A stretch of 64,000 nt of DNA from positions 54,015,001-54,079,000 of the forward strand of contig CM045731.1 in the NCBI GenBank assembly GCA_024760905.1, read 5' to 3'. Below, piece after piece: positions 31,990 to 43,176 of the stretch (positions are counted from its first letter, which is position 1; every line of letters begins with the position of its first letter). Both the position numbers and the translations under genes were made by a program. The notes beneath the pieces were generated by a model, which ran no database searches, had not been told where the DNA came from, and worked only from the letters and a program-made list of their open reading frames with translations. Source of the DNA: Plotosus lineatus (Eukaryota; Chordata; Actinopteri; Siluriformes; Plotosidae).

Positions 31990-32690
31990 ACCTCTCCTTT
32001 CCAATATTATTTGATAACGGTGATGTAATGGATTGTGCTCGCTGGAGAGATATAGTATGTATATGACTATAATTCATTTTGCTCATGATTACTTGCATTC
32101 CCCCATGCCTGCATGTTCTTGAATCTGGAAAGCTGCTTCATTGACACTACATAATTAATTGTTGAACTTTGACTATAAAGGTAATATCCCACAAATGGAA
32201 TTTCCTTGTCCCGGGAATCAAGGCTTCTTTGTTTTGTTTGTTGATGTCCCTGTATGGTAAATTCGGTACAGCTTACAGTACCTGCCTTACACTGAGTTAA
32301 AGAAGACCATGAAAATTTTCATATATCTTCAACTAAAATGCCACCATTTGTGATCCACAGTCTATAAGATTTCCATTATTGCACTTTTAAATCAAGAGAG
32401 CTACATCCTTTCAGTCCTCTGAAATGCTGAAAGCCCTCTATTGTATACACAGTGCTTACAGACGCCCACAATTGGCCAGCATCGCTCTAATTGACAGGGG
32501 AGAGAGTAATGGTCTCCTTCTGACCTAGAGAGCATGGCCAATTATGTTCTCTTGGACTCAGAGGTTACATAAAAATCTATGCCATATCTTTAACTGCATT
32601 TCTCATGTTGCATGAGTTGCAGGGCAGATAATGAGCAAGATTTCAGACTTGCATCTGTAATTGGCAAAACTACAGTACAGATACCTTCTA
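31990..32690. other. Intron 2, apparently unique, conserved-looking block
   Basis: 32380-32690 has even base composition, no repeat signature and many homeodomain-like cores (CTCTAATTGACAG, GGCCAATTATG, CTGTAATTGGC). It is a candidate enhancer or conserved element, interrupted by the SINE-A insertion that follows. Confidence 0.4.
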
Positions 32691-33036
32691 GGGGCAGTGG
32701 TGGTCTAGTGGTATAGGGTGCTGGATCGCTGATCCAAAGGTTGGGGGTCCAAGTCCCACTCTCCACAAGGTTGTCACTGTCCCCCCCAGTGCGGCTAACT
32801 GGGTTATCAAAGGCGGGCCATGTCTCTCACTGTCAATGGTGAGAGGCATGTAAAAGAACCATTGCTGACTTTCGTAAAGAGTAGCTGCAAAGCCGTCAGC
32901 GTGTTTGTCCCTTGCTAAAAGGGTTGTGACAGGAAGGGCATCCGACGTAAAAATCTCTGCCAAATCAAACGTGCGAATCACATGATTCGCTGTGGCGACT
33001 CCCGAGTAAAAGGGAAAAAAGCCGAAAGGAAGACAG
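32691..33036 (+). mobile_element. SINE-A copy, full length with target duplication
   Basis: The 19-bp duplication ACAGTACAGATACCTTCTA stands at 32672-32690 and 33037-33055, perfect. A-box GTGGTCTAGTGGTATAGGG, B-box GGGGGTCCAAGTCCC, body and RTE-like end GATTCGCTGTGGCGACTCCC are complete. A young insertion. Confidence 0.95.
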
Positions 33037-33084
33037 ACAGTACAGATACCTTCTACAGAGTGAGGTTTTTAATTGTTGTTAGTG

Positions 33085-33900
33085 TTGTTTGTACATTTAC
33101 ATTTACAGCATTTAGCAGAAGCTCTTATCCAGAGTGGCTTACAGAAGTGCTTTAGAGTCTCTATCAGTGAATATAGTCTTGTACGTGTTTGTTTAGAACA
33201 CACACTAAGTATACCATTAGTCAAACTCAGTCAGGAAGTGTTGTGTCAGTGTGGGGATTTTTGTGTGTGTGTGTCTGGGTGTATACAACATAGTGCTAAT
33301 ATAGATACTGCCAAAAAGGTAAGTTTTCAGCCGTTGTTTGAAGATACCCAGTGATTCAACTGTCCGGACACCCAGGGGAAGTTCATTCCACCACCTTGGA
33401 GCTAGAACAGATAAGAGTTTCAGATAAAGTTTTTCCTTGTCCCTTGGTAGACGATGGCACCAGTCTAGAAGTGCTAGAGGATCTGAGAGAACGCTGTGCA
33501 GTGCGTGGTGCGATAAGTACGTTGCGTTAGAAAGGTACAGGCCATTTTTGTTTCGTACTCAAGCATTGGTGTTTTAAATCTAATGCACGCAGCTTCAAGA
33601 AGCCAATTTAGAGATCATAGTAGTGTTGCGTTGTATGACAATTTGGGAAGTTTGAAAAGAAGTCATGCAGCTGAATTCTGGATCGGCTGCAGAGGTTGAA
33701 TAGTGCTCAAAGGTAGACCTGCCAAGAGTGAGTTTCAGTAATCCACCCTTGAGACGAGGTACAGTAAACTCATTGAGATATTAATCCAGGCTTGGGGTCA
33801 CCATCTTTTGCAGATGATTTGGGTGATATCCCGGTCAAGGTCAGAGTTTATTCCAGTAAGCAGGTCAGGGTAAAGGGATCTCGAGTAGGACATCAACAAG
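33085..33900. repeat. Long non-coding teleost repeat
   Basis: It starts TTTACATTTACAGCATTTAG and CAGAAGCTCTTATCCAGAGT, then GGAAGTTCATTCCACCACCT, GTGCTAGAGGATCTGAGAG and GAATTCTGGATCGGCTGCAG. I recognise these blocks from many fish genomes as a dispersed repeat. Its class is not certain to me and no protein is encoded. Confidence 0.65.
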
Positions 33901-34080
33901 ATGCATGACTTTCAATCTGGAGATCGCAGGTTCCCAGGTTGGTGGTGCAGCCATCTGTGACTGGGAGTCTATAGAATCTGATTCAGGAGGGTGAACTCTA
34001 ACAGGAGGAAGGGTACCTCCCTGTCACTCAAAGCGAGCACCAGGCAATCATGCAAGTCCATGAACTCATTTGTATAACTG
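33901..34080 (+). mobile_element. SINE-D copy
   Basis: GATGCATGACTTTCAATCTG, GGAGATCGCAGGTTCCC (B-box-like) and GGAGGAAGGGTACCTCCCTG. The tRNA-like head matches the reverse copy near 9056-9210. Confidence 0.5.
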
Positions 34081-34284
34081 GGAATATGTTAGGACATTTC
34101 TGTGTACACTTGATTATATGAAGCACTTCTTAAGAATTAAGAGGACAGCATCAGCGGTCATAAAAGGGTAATGTTTATGCTTACACATTTACGGGTGCTA
34201 TGCACTAGGGGAAAAAAAAACATTTGAAAAGTTAACCTGTAGAATTTTTGTAACCTCAACAACTCACTGCAGCCTCCATTTCCT

Positions 34285-34420
34285 GTTTTTGGCTTACAGG
34301 AATGCAGCCCCACACAGTCTTCTTCTATTGAAACCCGTCTGGTCTATTCAGACCAGTCAGGCTATTCTCCTCTGATAGGGTGTTACCTGCAGATTGGTCA
34401 CTCACTGAATGAAACCTTTT
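34285..34420. repeat. Fragment of a widespread fish repeat
   Basis: GCTTACAGGAATGCAGCCCC, CAGTCAGGCTATTCTCCTCT and GATTGGTCACTCACTG fit a repeat I recall as common in vertebrates, especially fish. The flanks 34080-34284 and 34421-34530 show nothing recognisable. Confidence 0.45.
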
Positions 34421-35131
34421 CACTAGATATGCTGTTTCGTTTTACTAGTTTGTATTTCCTGTCAGCTCCATTTATAGTACATGACATAGTATTGTTTCTA
34501 AAATCTTTTGATTTACCCTTAAAATACTGCAGCTTTTAGTACACAATCTTCTTTTCCTTTCGACTGTTCCCGTCAGGGGTCGCCACAGCGAACCATCTGC
34601 CTCCATCTCACCCTATCCTCTGCATCTTCTTCTCTTACACCTACTGCCTTCATTTCCTCGTTCACCACATCCATTAATCTTCTCTTTGGTCTTCCTCTAG
34701 GCCTTCTGCCCGATAGTTCCAACCTCAGCATCCTACTACCAATATACTCACTATCCCTCCTTTGTACATGTCCAATCCATCTCAATCTAGCCTCTCTGAC
34801 TTCGTCTCCAAAATGTCTTACATGTGCTGTCCCTCTGATGTGCTCATTCCTGATCCTATCCATCCTTGTTACTCCCAAAGAGAACCTCACCATTTTCATC
34901 TCTGCTGCCTCCAGCTCTGCCTCCTGTCTTTTCCCCCGGGCCACTCTTTCTAAACCATACAACATCGCTGGCCTCAACACTGTCTTGTACACTTTTCCTT
35001 TCATTCTTGCAGATACCCTCCTATCACACATCACACCGGACACTTTTCTCCAACCATTCCAATCAGCCTGCACACGTTTCTTCACCTCTTTTCCACACTC
35101 TTCACTGCTCTGGATTGTTGAGCCTGAGTAC

Positions 35132-36079
35132 TTAAAATCCTCTATCTTCCTTATCTCTGCACCGTTCCTCTTGGGTCCTTGTCATTAATACAGTGTATTC
35201 TGTCTTACTGAGGCTAACCTTCATTCCCCTCCTTTCCAGGGCATACCTCCACCTCTCTAGATTTTCCTGCACTTGTTCTCTGCTCTCACTACAGATCACA
35301 ATGTCATCTGCAATCATCATACTCCATGGGGAATCTTGTCTAACCTCGTCTGTCAGCCTGTCCATCACCATAGCAAACAAGAAGGGGCTCAGAGCTGACC
35401 CTTTATGCAGTCCTACCTCCACCTTGAACTCTTCTGTCACACCGACAGCACACCTCACCACTGTTTTACATCTCTTATACATGTCCTGCACCACTTTAAC
35501 ATACTTCTCTGCCACTCCAGTCTTCCTCATGCAATACCACAGTTCCTCTCTCGGCACCCTGTCATATGCTTTCTCCAGATCCACAAAGGCACAATGCAGC
35601 TCCGTCTGACCTTCTCTGTACTTTTCTATTAACATCCTCAAGGCAAATACTGCATCTGTGGTGCTCTTTCTTGGCATGAAACCAAACTGTTGTTCACAAA
35701 TGCTGACATCTGCCCTTAGTCTAGCTTCCACTATTCTTTCCAATAACTTCATCATATGGTTTATCAATTTTATCCCTCTGTAGTTGCCAGAACTCTGCAC
35801 ATCGCCCTTGTTTTTAAAAATGGGCACCATCACACTTCTCCTCCATTCCTCCGGCATCCTCTCATTCTCTAAGACCTTGTTGAATGTTCTTGTCAGAAAA
35901 TCTACTGCTACCTCTCCTAGACACTTCCATACCTCCACCGGTATGTCATCAGGACCAACTGCCTTTCCATTCTTCATCTTCTTCAATGCCCTCCTCACTT
36001 CACCCTTACTAATCTTTGCTACTTCCTGGTCCTCAACGGTCACCTCTTCTAATCTTTTTTTCTCTCTCATTTTCCTCAT
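35132..36079 (-). pseudogene. RTE reverse transcriptase region (broken frame)
   Basis: A 315-codon open piece covers most of the RT domain: PDDIPVEVWK, SSGNYRGIKL, FGFMPRKSTTDAVF, CAFVDLEKAYDRVP, GLHKGSALSPFLFAM, and IADDIVICSES where the + strand copy has FADD. It would copy LINE RNA at nicked DNA. The C-terminal part continues in another frame at 34573-35085 (GYLGS-like region lost, then LRWIGHVQRRDSEYIG). The catalytic DD pair is intact, yet frameshifts on both sides make the copy inactive. Confidence 0.9.
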
Positions 36080-36172
36080 TTATCAGCTCTTCAATGCACT
36101 CTTTCCATCTTCCCAGCACACATCTGTCATCAGGCAATACATTTCCTCTCTGTCCTTAATCACTCTAACTTG

Positions 36173-37167
36173 CTACACGTTCTTCCCATCTCTATTTCTC
36201 TGCTGTGCCAACCTGTATAAATTATTTTCTCCCTCTTTACTTTCCAACCGAGTATACAAGTCATCATACACTCTCTGTTTGGCCTTTGACACCGCTACCT
36301 TCGCCTTACGCTGTGTCTCCCTGTACTCCTGTTTACTCTCTTCAGTCCTCTCAATGTCCCACTTCTTCTTAGCTAACCTCTTCCTTTGTACACACTTTTG
36401 CACTTCCTTATTCCACCACCAAGTCTCCTTATCTACTCTCCTTCCAGATGACACACCAAGTACTCTCCTACCTGTCTCCCTGATCACATTAGCTGTAGTT
36501 GTCCAGTCATCTGGAAGCACTTCCTGACAACCAGAGCCAGTTTCAACTCCTCCTTGAAGACAACCCGACACTCTTCCTTTTTCAGCTTCCACTACTTTGT
36601 CTTCTGCTCTGCCTTTGCCTTCTTCACCTTTCTCACCATCAGCATCATCCTGCACACCACCATCCTATGCTGTTTGGCAACACTCTCACCCAGTACTACT
36701 TTGCAGTCACTGACTTCCTTCAAATTACATCGCCTACACAAAATGTAGTATACCTGTGTTCTCCTACCTCCGCTTTTAAAAGTCACCCTATGCTCCTCTC
36801 TCTTCGGGAAGAAATTATTTACCACAGCCATTTCCATCCTTTTTGCAAAATCTACCAACATCTGTCCTTCTCTGTTCCTGTCCTGGATACCAAACCTTCC
36901 CATTACTTCCTCGTCCCCTCTGTTTCCTGCACCAACATGTCGATTGATGTCTGCTCCAATGACCACTCTTTCACCTCTGGGGGTACTCTGCATCATTTCA
37001 TCGAACTCACTCCGTAATCTCTCCTTCTCTTCTCGCTCACATCCTGCCTGTGGGGCACAAGCACTAACAACATTGAACATCACGCCTTCAATTTCTAACT
37101 TGAGACTCATCACTCTGTCTGACACTCTTTTCACTTCTAGAACATTCCTGACAAACTCCTCCTTCAA
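36173..37167 (-). pseudogene. RTE endonuclease region (broken frame)
   Basis: Two overlapping open pieces (36592-37167 and 36173-36655) correspond to the C-terminal part of the apurinic-type endonuclease and the linker. The first includes VIGADINRHVGAGN (the + copy has VIGADFNGHVG) and KQHRMVVC; the N-terminal QET segment is not in an open frame here. The second piece holds EVLPDDWTTTANVIRETG and the lysine-rich linker. Confidence 0.85.
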
Positions 37168-37542
37168 GATGACTCTTACTTCATTTCTCTTCCCAGCTCT
37201 CTACCTTTTCCTGTCATAGTTCCAACTTTCAAAGTTCTAGACTCATGCCTTTCCTCTTCTCTCTCTGCATACGGACACGCCTCCCGCCTCTCCTTCTTCG
37301 ACTTCTTCGATGTCTTTGACCAACAGTAGTCCAATTTCCACCAGCACCCTATTGGATGGCGGTCGTTGTTAACCCGGGCCTCGACCGATCCGGTATGAAA
37401 TTCTTTGTTTTGATTCGCAAATTTTATTTGGCATTGGTTTTACGCCGGATGCCCTTCCTGACACAACCCTCTGCATTTATCCGAGCTTGGGACCAGCTTG
37501 CCCCCCCCACACACACAGCTGCATTAGCTTTTAGTACACAAT

Positions 37543-38734
37543 GACATTGCTTATAATTTTATTCACAAGGTTTCAATACTTGTCAAAATACATTTCTGGT
37601 AAAATTACTATACTGTATACCACAGCAGAAGCAAAATAAAGGTGTGTACTCTAATATTTTGTTGTAACGCATTTATTTTTTATCACAGCATGTAGTCTCC
37701 ATGGCATTGTGGCTCCAGTTGTTCAGGTCGAGGCTCAGAAACATTATTGTGGTAATTAAGCAGCTGATGATTTGAATGTACTGAATGGGCAGGTTATCAA
37801 ATCCATGCACTTTTTCTTCCCTGATGGCAAAAATATCAAATGAGGACTCGAATATTGAAAGAGTGGTTCATGAAGCATGAGGAATCATTCTTACATATGC
37901 ATTGGCACCGAGGATGTGTTGAAGAAGAATTTATGGAGCTGTTTAGTTTTCTTATCGTTAATACAAGACGTCAGTGAAGGAATGAACCCAACTCATTTCG
38001 GATGGAAATAAATGGTGTAATGCTGCTTTAGTTTGTCAAAACAATGCCATGGCGATTATGTGCCTTAATCCTGATTAAAGCGGAACCAACAAAATTAGAT
38101 TTAGAATGTGGGCCTCCAGGTTTTGCCCTATATGGTTTATTGTCTAATTCAATTTTCAGGTTATCGCTGGCATTTTTAGTGCCAGCATTGATAGTATTGG
38201 ATGCAGTCTCGAGGAGCTCAGAGCACTCAAAGCTCTCTTCTCCACAGGAAGTTTTGATTTATACCTCAGATAATGCCGATAGCATCTCCCAACTCTGTCA
38301 ATACCTTCCATGCCCCATTTACACACACATGCACACTCATACACAGATTCTGATCTTATCCACGCAGTACTCGCGATCCAACATGACAAGCTTCATCAAT
38401 TATATCCATATCAATTATAACCAATGCCCACTCATATCACTCAGATTTTTGTTTTGGCTCACAGAATACTGCAAAGAACTCAGGTGGTCAGTGCCCTCAA
38501 GTGGGTCCCTAAGTGCCTTTGCACTATTTACCTGTGTGATGCATTTGCTCGCCGAAAGTGACCCCATGTAAATGAACTCATCGGCTGTTCCTCAGTGAAA
38601 AGAAAACAATCAATTGATTTGTTCACCAAACCCTTCCAAATCCTTACAGTTTATTCATTGCAGAGTTTGTGTGTTTGCTGGCATACATGATGTTTTAGAT
38701 GATGGCTGTGAACTGATACTATCTGTTTACCGTT

Positions 38735-38735
<1 letters not shown>
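37543..38735. other. End of intron 2 upstream of the microexon, mostly unique
   Basis: No transposon signature is visible for nearly 1.2 kb. 38044-38571 is open for 175 codons on the + strand, with a (ACAC/CAT)-type patch inside, but has no recognisable domain and no codon pattern that convinces me. Sequences near 38080-38200 look conserved-like (AATTAGATTTAG, TCTAATTCAATTTTCAGG). An alternative exon or splicing-control region is possible. Confidence 0.4.

Positions 38736-38738
<3 letters not shown>

Positions 38739-38765
<27 letters not shown>
38739..38765. repeat. (CT)n microsatellite in the exon 3 polypyrimidine tract
   Basis: About 13 CT units end 20 bp before the exon and are followed by CCCACCCTCCCTCCAATACAG. 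The array is therefore part of the splice acceptor signal. Confidence 0.9.
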
Positions 38766-38785
38766 CCACCCTCCCTCCAATACAG

Positions 38786-38820
38786 GAGCATATGGAGTCG
38801 TGCTCAAATGCAGACATAAG
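38786..38820 (+). CDS. cdkl5: cdkl5 microexon 3 (glycine-rich loop)
   Basis: Acceptor CCAATACAG (38777-38785) and donor AAG|GTAAGACC (38821) bound a 35-nt exon. Joined to the phase-1 end of exon 2 it completes GEG and encodes AYGVVLKCRHK, identical to human CDKL5 residues 23-33 as I recall. It supplies the ATP-clamping loop and the first valines of the kinase N-lobe. Thirty-five nt also equals the human exon (c.65-99). The next exon should begin with a residue like E34 and carry the catalytic lysine; I searched to 64000 by eye and did not find it. Skipping this exon would shift the reading frame. Confidence 0.94.
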
Positions 38821-38824
38821 GTAA

Positions 38825-39388
38825 GACCTGAGAACTCTTTCTTTCAGAACTCAAATTTGGCTTTTTTGTATCCCAAATACCTAATTTTAAACTTACTAGT
38901 GCAAACTAAAGCAGCATTCATAAGATACGTCTGTCATGTAGCCGGTGTGATTTTTCCGGGAACTGGTTTAAAATACACGTGTTCATCTTATTACATGTTT
39001 TATAGTACATGGATGTGAGCAGATTGACTCTTGTTTGAAGGATTTAAGGGATGGCTGGGAGTTTGACTTTTCAAGGTCACTTAAGGTTAAATGTGATTGT
39101 GTGATTTGAAAGAGCTTATAGATTTCTATTAGGTTCCATTTAATAGCATCTGCCCTCATTTTGAAGTTTGAAGCCCTCAAAATGCTGTGATCTTGATTTT
39201 GACCTCTCAAGGTCTCTCAAGTCCTAAGAGAAAGCGTATACATGGTTTCCTATCCATTGCATCTACGGGTTTATATCTTTTTGTTTCTGAGATGTAGCGA
39301 TTTCAATTTTAGAATGGGAAATGCCTATGTAAAATATTGTGACTTTGTTCTGACATTGATTTTTTTACCTTGACATTCCAAAATCAAA
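38825..39388. other. Start of intron 3, no named feature
   Basis: Loosely repeated phrases (TTTGACTTTTCAAGGTCACT, TTTTGACCTCTCAAGGTCTC) suggest a decayed local duplication. Otherwise nothing. Confidence 0.4.
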
Positions 39389-39708
39389 TACAGTAGGCCC
39401 TCGTTATTCGCGGGGGTTCAGTTCTGGCACCTCCCACGAATGAAGATAATCCGCGAGTTCTGTACCTGGAAGTAAAACCCCATGTATCATATTACATGCG
39501 CGAATGATCAGCCGAAAGTAAAATACTATGTATCTATTACATGTGCTAAATTATGCTTCTTAAACACATTCTATAGACAGTCTTACTCATTAATACAGTA
39601 TTAATGTAGTAAAATGCAGTAATTATTCAGAAAAACTTTTAAATTTTTACTGTGATATTTATTGATGATAAAATATAAACATTATATAGCATATATATGT
39701 ATATATAT

Positions 39709-40740
39709 TCGAGTGAGCTCTCTTGAGCACGACTTTGCAGAGTTCTTGGAGGCATGTTGTTTCTTTGTTTGTTTTGATTTGTTTTATTTGTTGTTTTGTA
39801 TGTTGTTTTGTTTTGCACTATGCTCATCTATGACCGTGCGACCCTACTACAGAGAGCGCAGTGCTTTCGGACATTTAGAACTGAGCACGCTCAACTCCTA
39901 TCCTAAGCTAACATACTACGGCAGCTCAAGGCTAGCTGCACCCTGGATAACAATAAGCCCAGGCAGAGACTTGGCAGGCGAAGAGGGGCTGAACGACGAC
40001 TGCTTGGTTAGCAGTGGAAGGTTTAGCACTCCTGGTCATACTGCTTGGAAATGTTCAGTCTCTGCGAAACAATATGGACCAGCTTCATTCTCGGATTGCA
40101 ACGCAGAGGGGTCTACAGGTCTGCTCCATTCGGTGTTTATGTGAAACATGGCTTGAGGAGAGTACACCCAATGAGGCGACTACACCAGCCGGCGACATGG
40201 CCTTCAGGGAGGACCTGAGCGCAGCGGATAGCAACAAGGCCCACGGCAGATAGCAACAAGGCCCTTTATTTGGAAAAAGCAAAATGAACAATTCTCTGGG
40301 TAAACAAAATGGCCGCAACTTCAAACTTAGATGTTCCACATTCTCAGACAAGATTTAGAGATAATCTACAGTCACCAGGTTTATTTAACGAAATTCACCA
40401 TTCTTCCGCCACGGGCCATGTTGCTATTCGCTGTGCTCTGGCCCTCCCTGAAGGCCGTGTAGCTGGCTGGTCTTATTGTTATCCGGGGTGTGGCTAGCAT
40501 TGAGCTACCATAGCGTATTAGCTCAGGATAGGAGTTGAGCGTGCTCAGTTCTAAATGTCCAAAAGGACTGCGCTCTCATAGCTGTAGTAGGGTTGCTCGG
40601 TCATAGATGAGCATAGTGCAAAAAACAAAGAACAACGTACAAACCAAATTAAAACAAACAATGAAACAATTTGACTCTGAGAACTCTGCCACGTTGCCCT
40701 CTAGGGAGCGCCATCTTGAAGAGCTCACGTTCAATGTAAT
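39709..40740. repeat. Foldback with ~250-bp inverted arms
   Basis: The left arm (39709 to about 39962) and right arm (about 40455-40740) are reverse complements: GCACTATGCTCATCTATGAC, ACATTTAGAACTGAGCACGC and GGATAACAATAAG occur in both. A further inverted match pairs 40192-40255 with 40405-40460. It looks like two opposed copies of one 5' LINE segment, one with an internal deletion. Confidence 0.8.
40014..40250 (+). pseudogene. LINE endonuclease N-terminal fragment (non-RTE)
   Basis: The frame gives LLGNVQSLRNNMDQLHSRI then CETWLEESTPNEA. This is the conserved start of the AP endonuclease of L2/Rex1/CR1-like fish LINEs (N in GNVQSL, E in ETWL). Nothing of the reverse transcriptase is present. 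The exact clade is uncertain. Confidence 0.75.
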
Positions 40741-41249
40741 AGGACATGAAGCGTAATTATTTAAGTTTATCCTTTTGGTAATGTTTGTTAAACATGCTAC
40801 AGAACATAAAATCTCACACACAAACATTCTAAACATTAACTTACGTACTGTACTGGAATAATAATTGAAAAAGACTTTAATACTAGTGCTTTACAACAGT
40901 TCAGATGATTATTCCTCTTCAGGCACTTCAGAGGAAACTGTCGTTTCTTCAGGAGAAAGTCTTATTTCTTCCGAAGAGACATCCAACTTCATTACCTTAT
41001 TCTAATGCTTAGCCAGAGAAGACGCACAGCGTTGGAGTGGCATCATAGAGTTAACTGGTAATTAAAACACACTAAAAAAGCTCATTGACAACTTGTGCGC
41101 AAAAGGGGCGTATACATCATCTCAACCAATCAGCTGGAAGGAGCACAGCCATTGGCTGAATTTGAATCACGTGACAGTTGCTCGGCAGTCCGCAAATATG
41201 CGCATGCGTGAGTGCGAAACTACGGATAGTCAAGGGCCTACTGTAATAT

Positions 41250-42830
41250 CTTCGAGTCGGGTTGAGTAATGTCCCCATCAAGTTTGGTGAAGATCCTTGC
41301 ATGGATGTGGTCAGGGTTTTGTTTGCAGACAAATGGACACGCCAACAAAATGGGGTATTTTCTATATCTTCGCTAATACACTGATCGTGGATCATTTGGA
41401 CTAAAACATGGCTTAGTTTAGTAACAGTGTAGTCAAGTCTCAGACCATCCATTGAAGAGCAGAATCACCTCTCAGGGAGTTTAACTCTATAAATAACTTT
41501 ATTGAAGCTACGAGCACCGTGTTCATCATGCTCAGTCTCAGCGTCCCATGGCTCTTCTCCGCCGGATGCAGCAGATGGCCTAAGCTAAATCTGCTCCAGA
41601 TCCATTCTGTTAACGTTGGACTGGGATCCAACCTTAGCCCCATGCTGTATGGACCTGCTGGCTGTATACTGTATTTCGGCCATCTGGCTGGGTTAGTATT
41701 TTAGATGTTACTGTCAACATCAGACCATTTAATTCTCTTATGAATACGGTTGCTTGTCAGCCAAAGCGATTGCAAGATTAAAAAGTGGAATGACAATTGA
41801 AAGGTTGTAAGTTTACCTCGTATTTTCTCGAATTTGGCAGAAATGAGCTTTTATATTCCTGTCCCAGAGGTGGACAAATCATAAATATCTTAGCTACCTC
41901 ACCAAGCAAGTCAAAACATGTGCTTTGGTTGCCCTGATAGCAGCATGAAGCTAAAAAATGGTAGTGAAGATAATGCATGAAAATATGTAATGACAGTTTC
42001 ATCATTAAGTGCATTAATACAGTATACAGGAAGTTTAGTATGCAATCAGGTGCCTATTGCATTTGTGATTCCCCCAAAAAAGCCACTGGCCACCAAATTT
42101 CAAACTAAGTTTGGTTAGTTTCTTACTGCTTCTGACTCGTGAATGATTGCCTAACGTCATCCATTATCTTGTCTTGATCTTAAACATAAACTGAAAATAG
42201 CCAATGTGAAAAGGAGAGAAACTTGTGGTAGAACAGACAATTGCATAGTAAGAATCAATACAGTAATGCTCTGGGGTATTGATCACAGAGTTGGAGACTT
42301 GAGCCCCAGTATAGCCAAGCTGTCACTGTTGGACCCTTTCACAGGGACATAAGCATTTTTAACCCAAGCTAAAACCATAGACATTAGGAAAAGATGTAAG
42401 ATAAAGGTCCTTCATCTTCATCCTTTATCTTCTTTATCACTCATGACTGGCAGGGGTTGATGACCTTTGTTTGGCCTGTATTATTAATTTGGTTTCATTT
42501 AGTCTGAAAATATGGAAGTCAGATCAAATTAAAAAGAGATTAGACAACTTTGGGAATGTATTATTGGCCTGAGATGCTGGTGTCCTGTTTTATTTGCTAG
42601 TTTCACTGAAGGTAATGTAGTCTGTGGTGCTCGGAGGAAAAATGAACAGTAGCAGAACAATGTTAGCTCGACCTAAATTAAATGCCACCTTCTCGAAACA
42701 AAGGGACAGAAATAACATCGCTGTGTATATGTATGAGAAGAAGCGAGAGTGTATATAGCCCAGTGTCCATGTCACATCGGTAAATACGTCATTAGCAAAA
42801 TGTTACTATTTGCCTCTCTCGCTGCATGTG
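41250..42830. other. Intron 3, no recognised feature
   Basis: 1.6 kb without a transposon signature that I can name. 41250-41400 has phrases such as TCAAGTTTGGTGAAGATCCT typical of short fish repeats. The open frames are short. Confidence 0.4.

Positions 42831-42831
<1 letters not shown>

Positions 42832-42894
<63 letters not shown>
42832..42894. repeat. (TG)n microsatellite
   Basis: About 30 TG units. Confidence 0.95.
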
Positions 42895-42895
<1 letters not shown>

Positions 42896-43176
42896 TGTGA
42901 ATCCAGCAGAAATAGACTCAAGAGGTTGCTGCCCGTATAGAGAGCCTCAGTGCATCCGAGCCTGTAATTACCGAGCTTTATAATTCACACACTGACTGAT
43001 CCGAAGCCAACAGAGCTCAAACAGATGCACACAACAGCCTCTTTATCCCCACCTAATACTAACAGGAGCCTTGTTCAGCCACAGAAAATCACGGCACACG
43101 CTGCAGTGCATGGGGAACACATGCACACAGGTTGAGATAATGTCACTGCAATCGGATCCCTGCAAGCCAGCCCATT

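Larger units (their letters stand above)
34548..37525 (-). mobile_element. RTE-clade LINE, nearly full length, minus strand
   Basis: The perfect 17-bp duplication AGCTTTTAGTACACAAT is at 34531-34547 and 37526-37542. On the minus strand it starts with the 5'UTR (GGTCCCAAGCTCGGATAAAT near 37490, GGAAGGGCATCCGGCGTAAA near 37445). It runs through endonuclease and reverse transcriptase to the 3' end GTCGAAAGGAAAAGAAG at 34548. At 2978 bp it is slightly shorter than the + strand copy because of internal deletions. Several frameshifts break it into four open pieces. Confidence 0.95.
39391..41243. mobile_element. TA-flanked mariner/Tigger-like MITE, family 2, with large insertion
   Basis: Ends CAGTAGGCCCTCGTTATTCG and CAGTAGGCCCTTGACTATCC (right reversed), TA on both sides. 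Outer parts match 14484-15463, including TTCAGAGGAAACTGTCGTTT. A ~1-kb foldback (39709-40740) has entered its AT-rich centre. Confidence 0.85.

Noticed and set aside
31659..31991. 110-codon His/Pro/Ser-rich reverse frame
   Set aside because: It is the translation of the GGAT array.
34838..36527. Long + strand frames over 34.8-36.5 kb (up to 247 codons)
   Set aside because: They are antisense shadows of the minus-strand RTE LINE.
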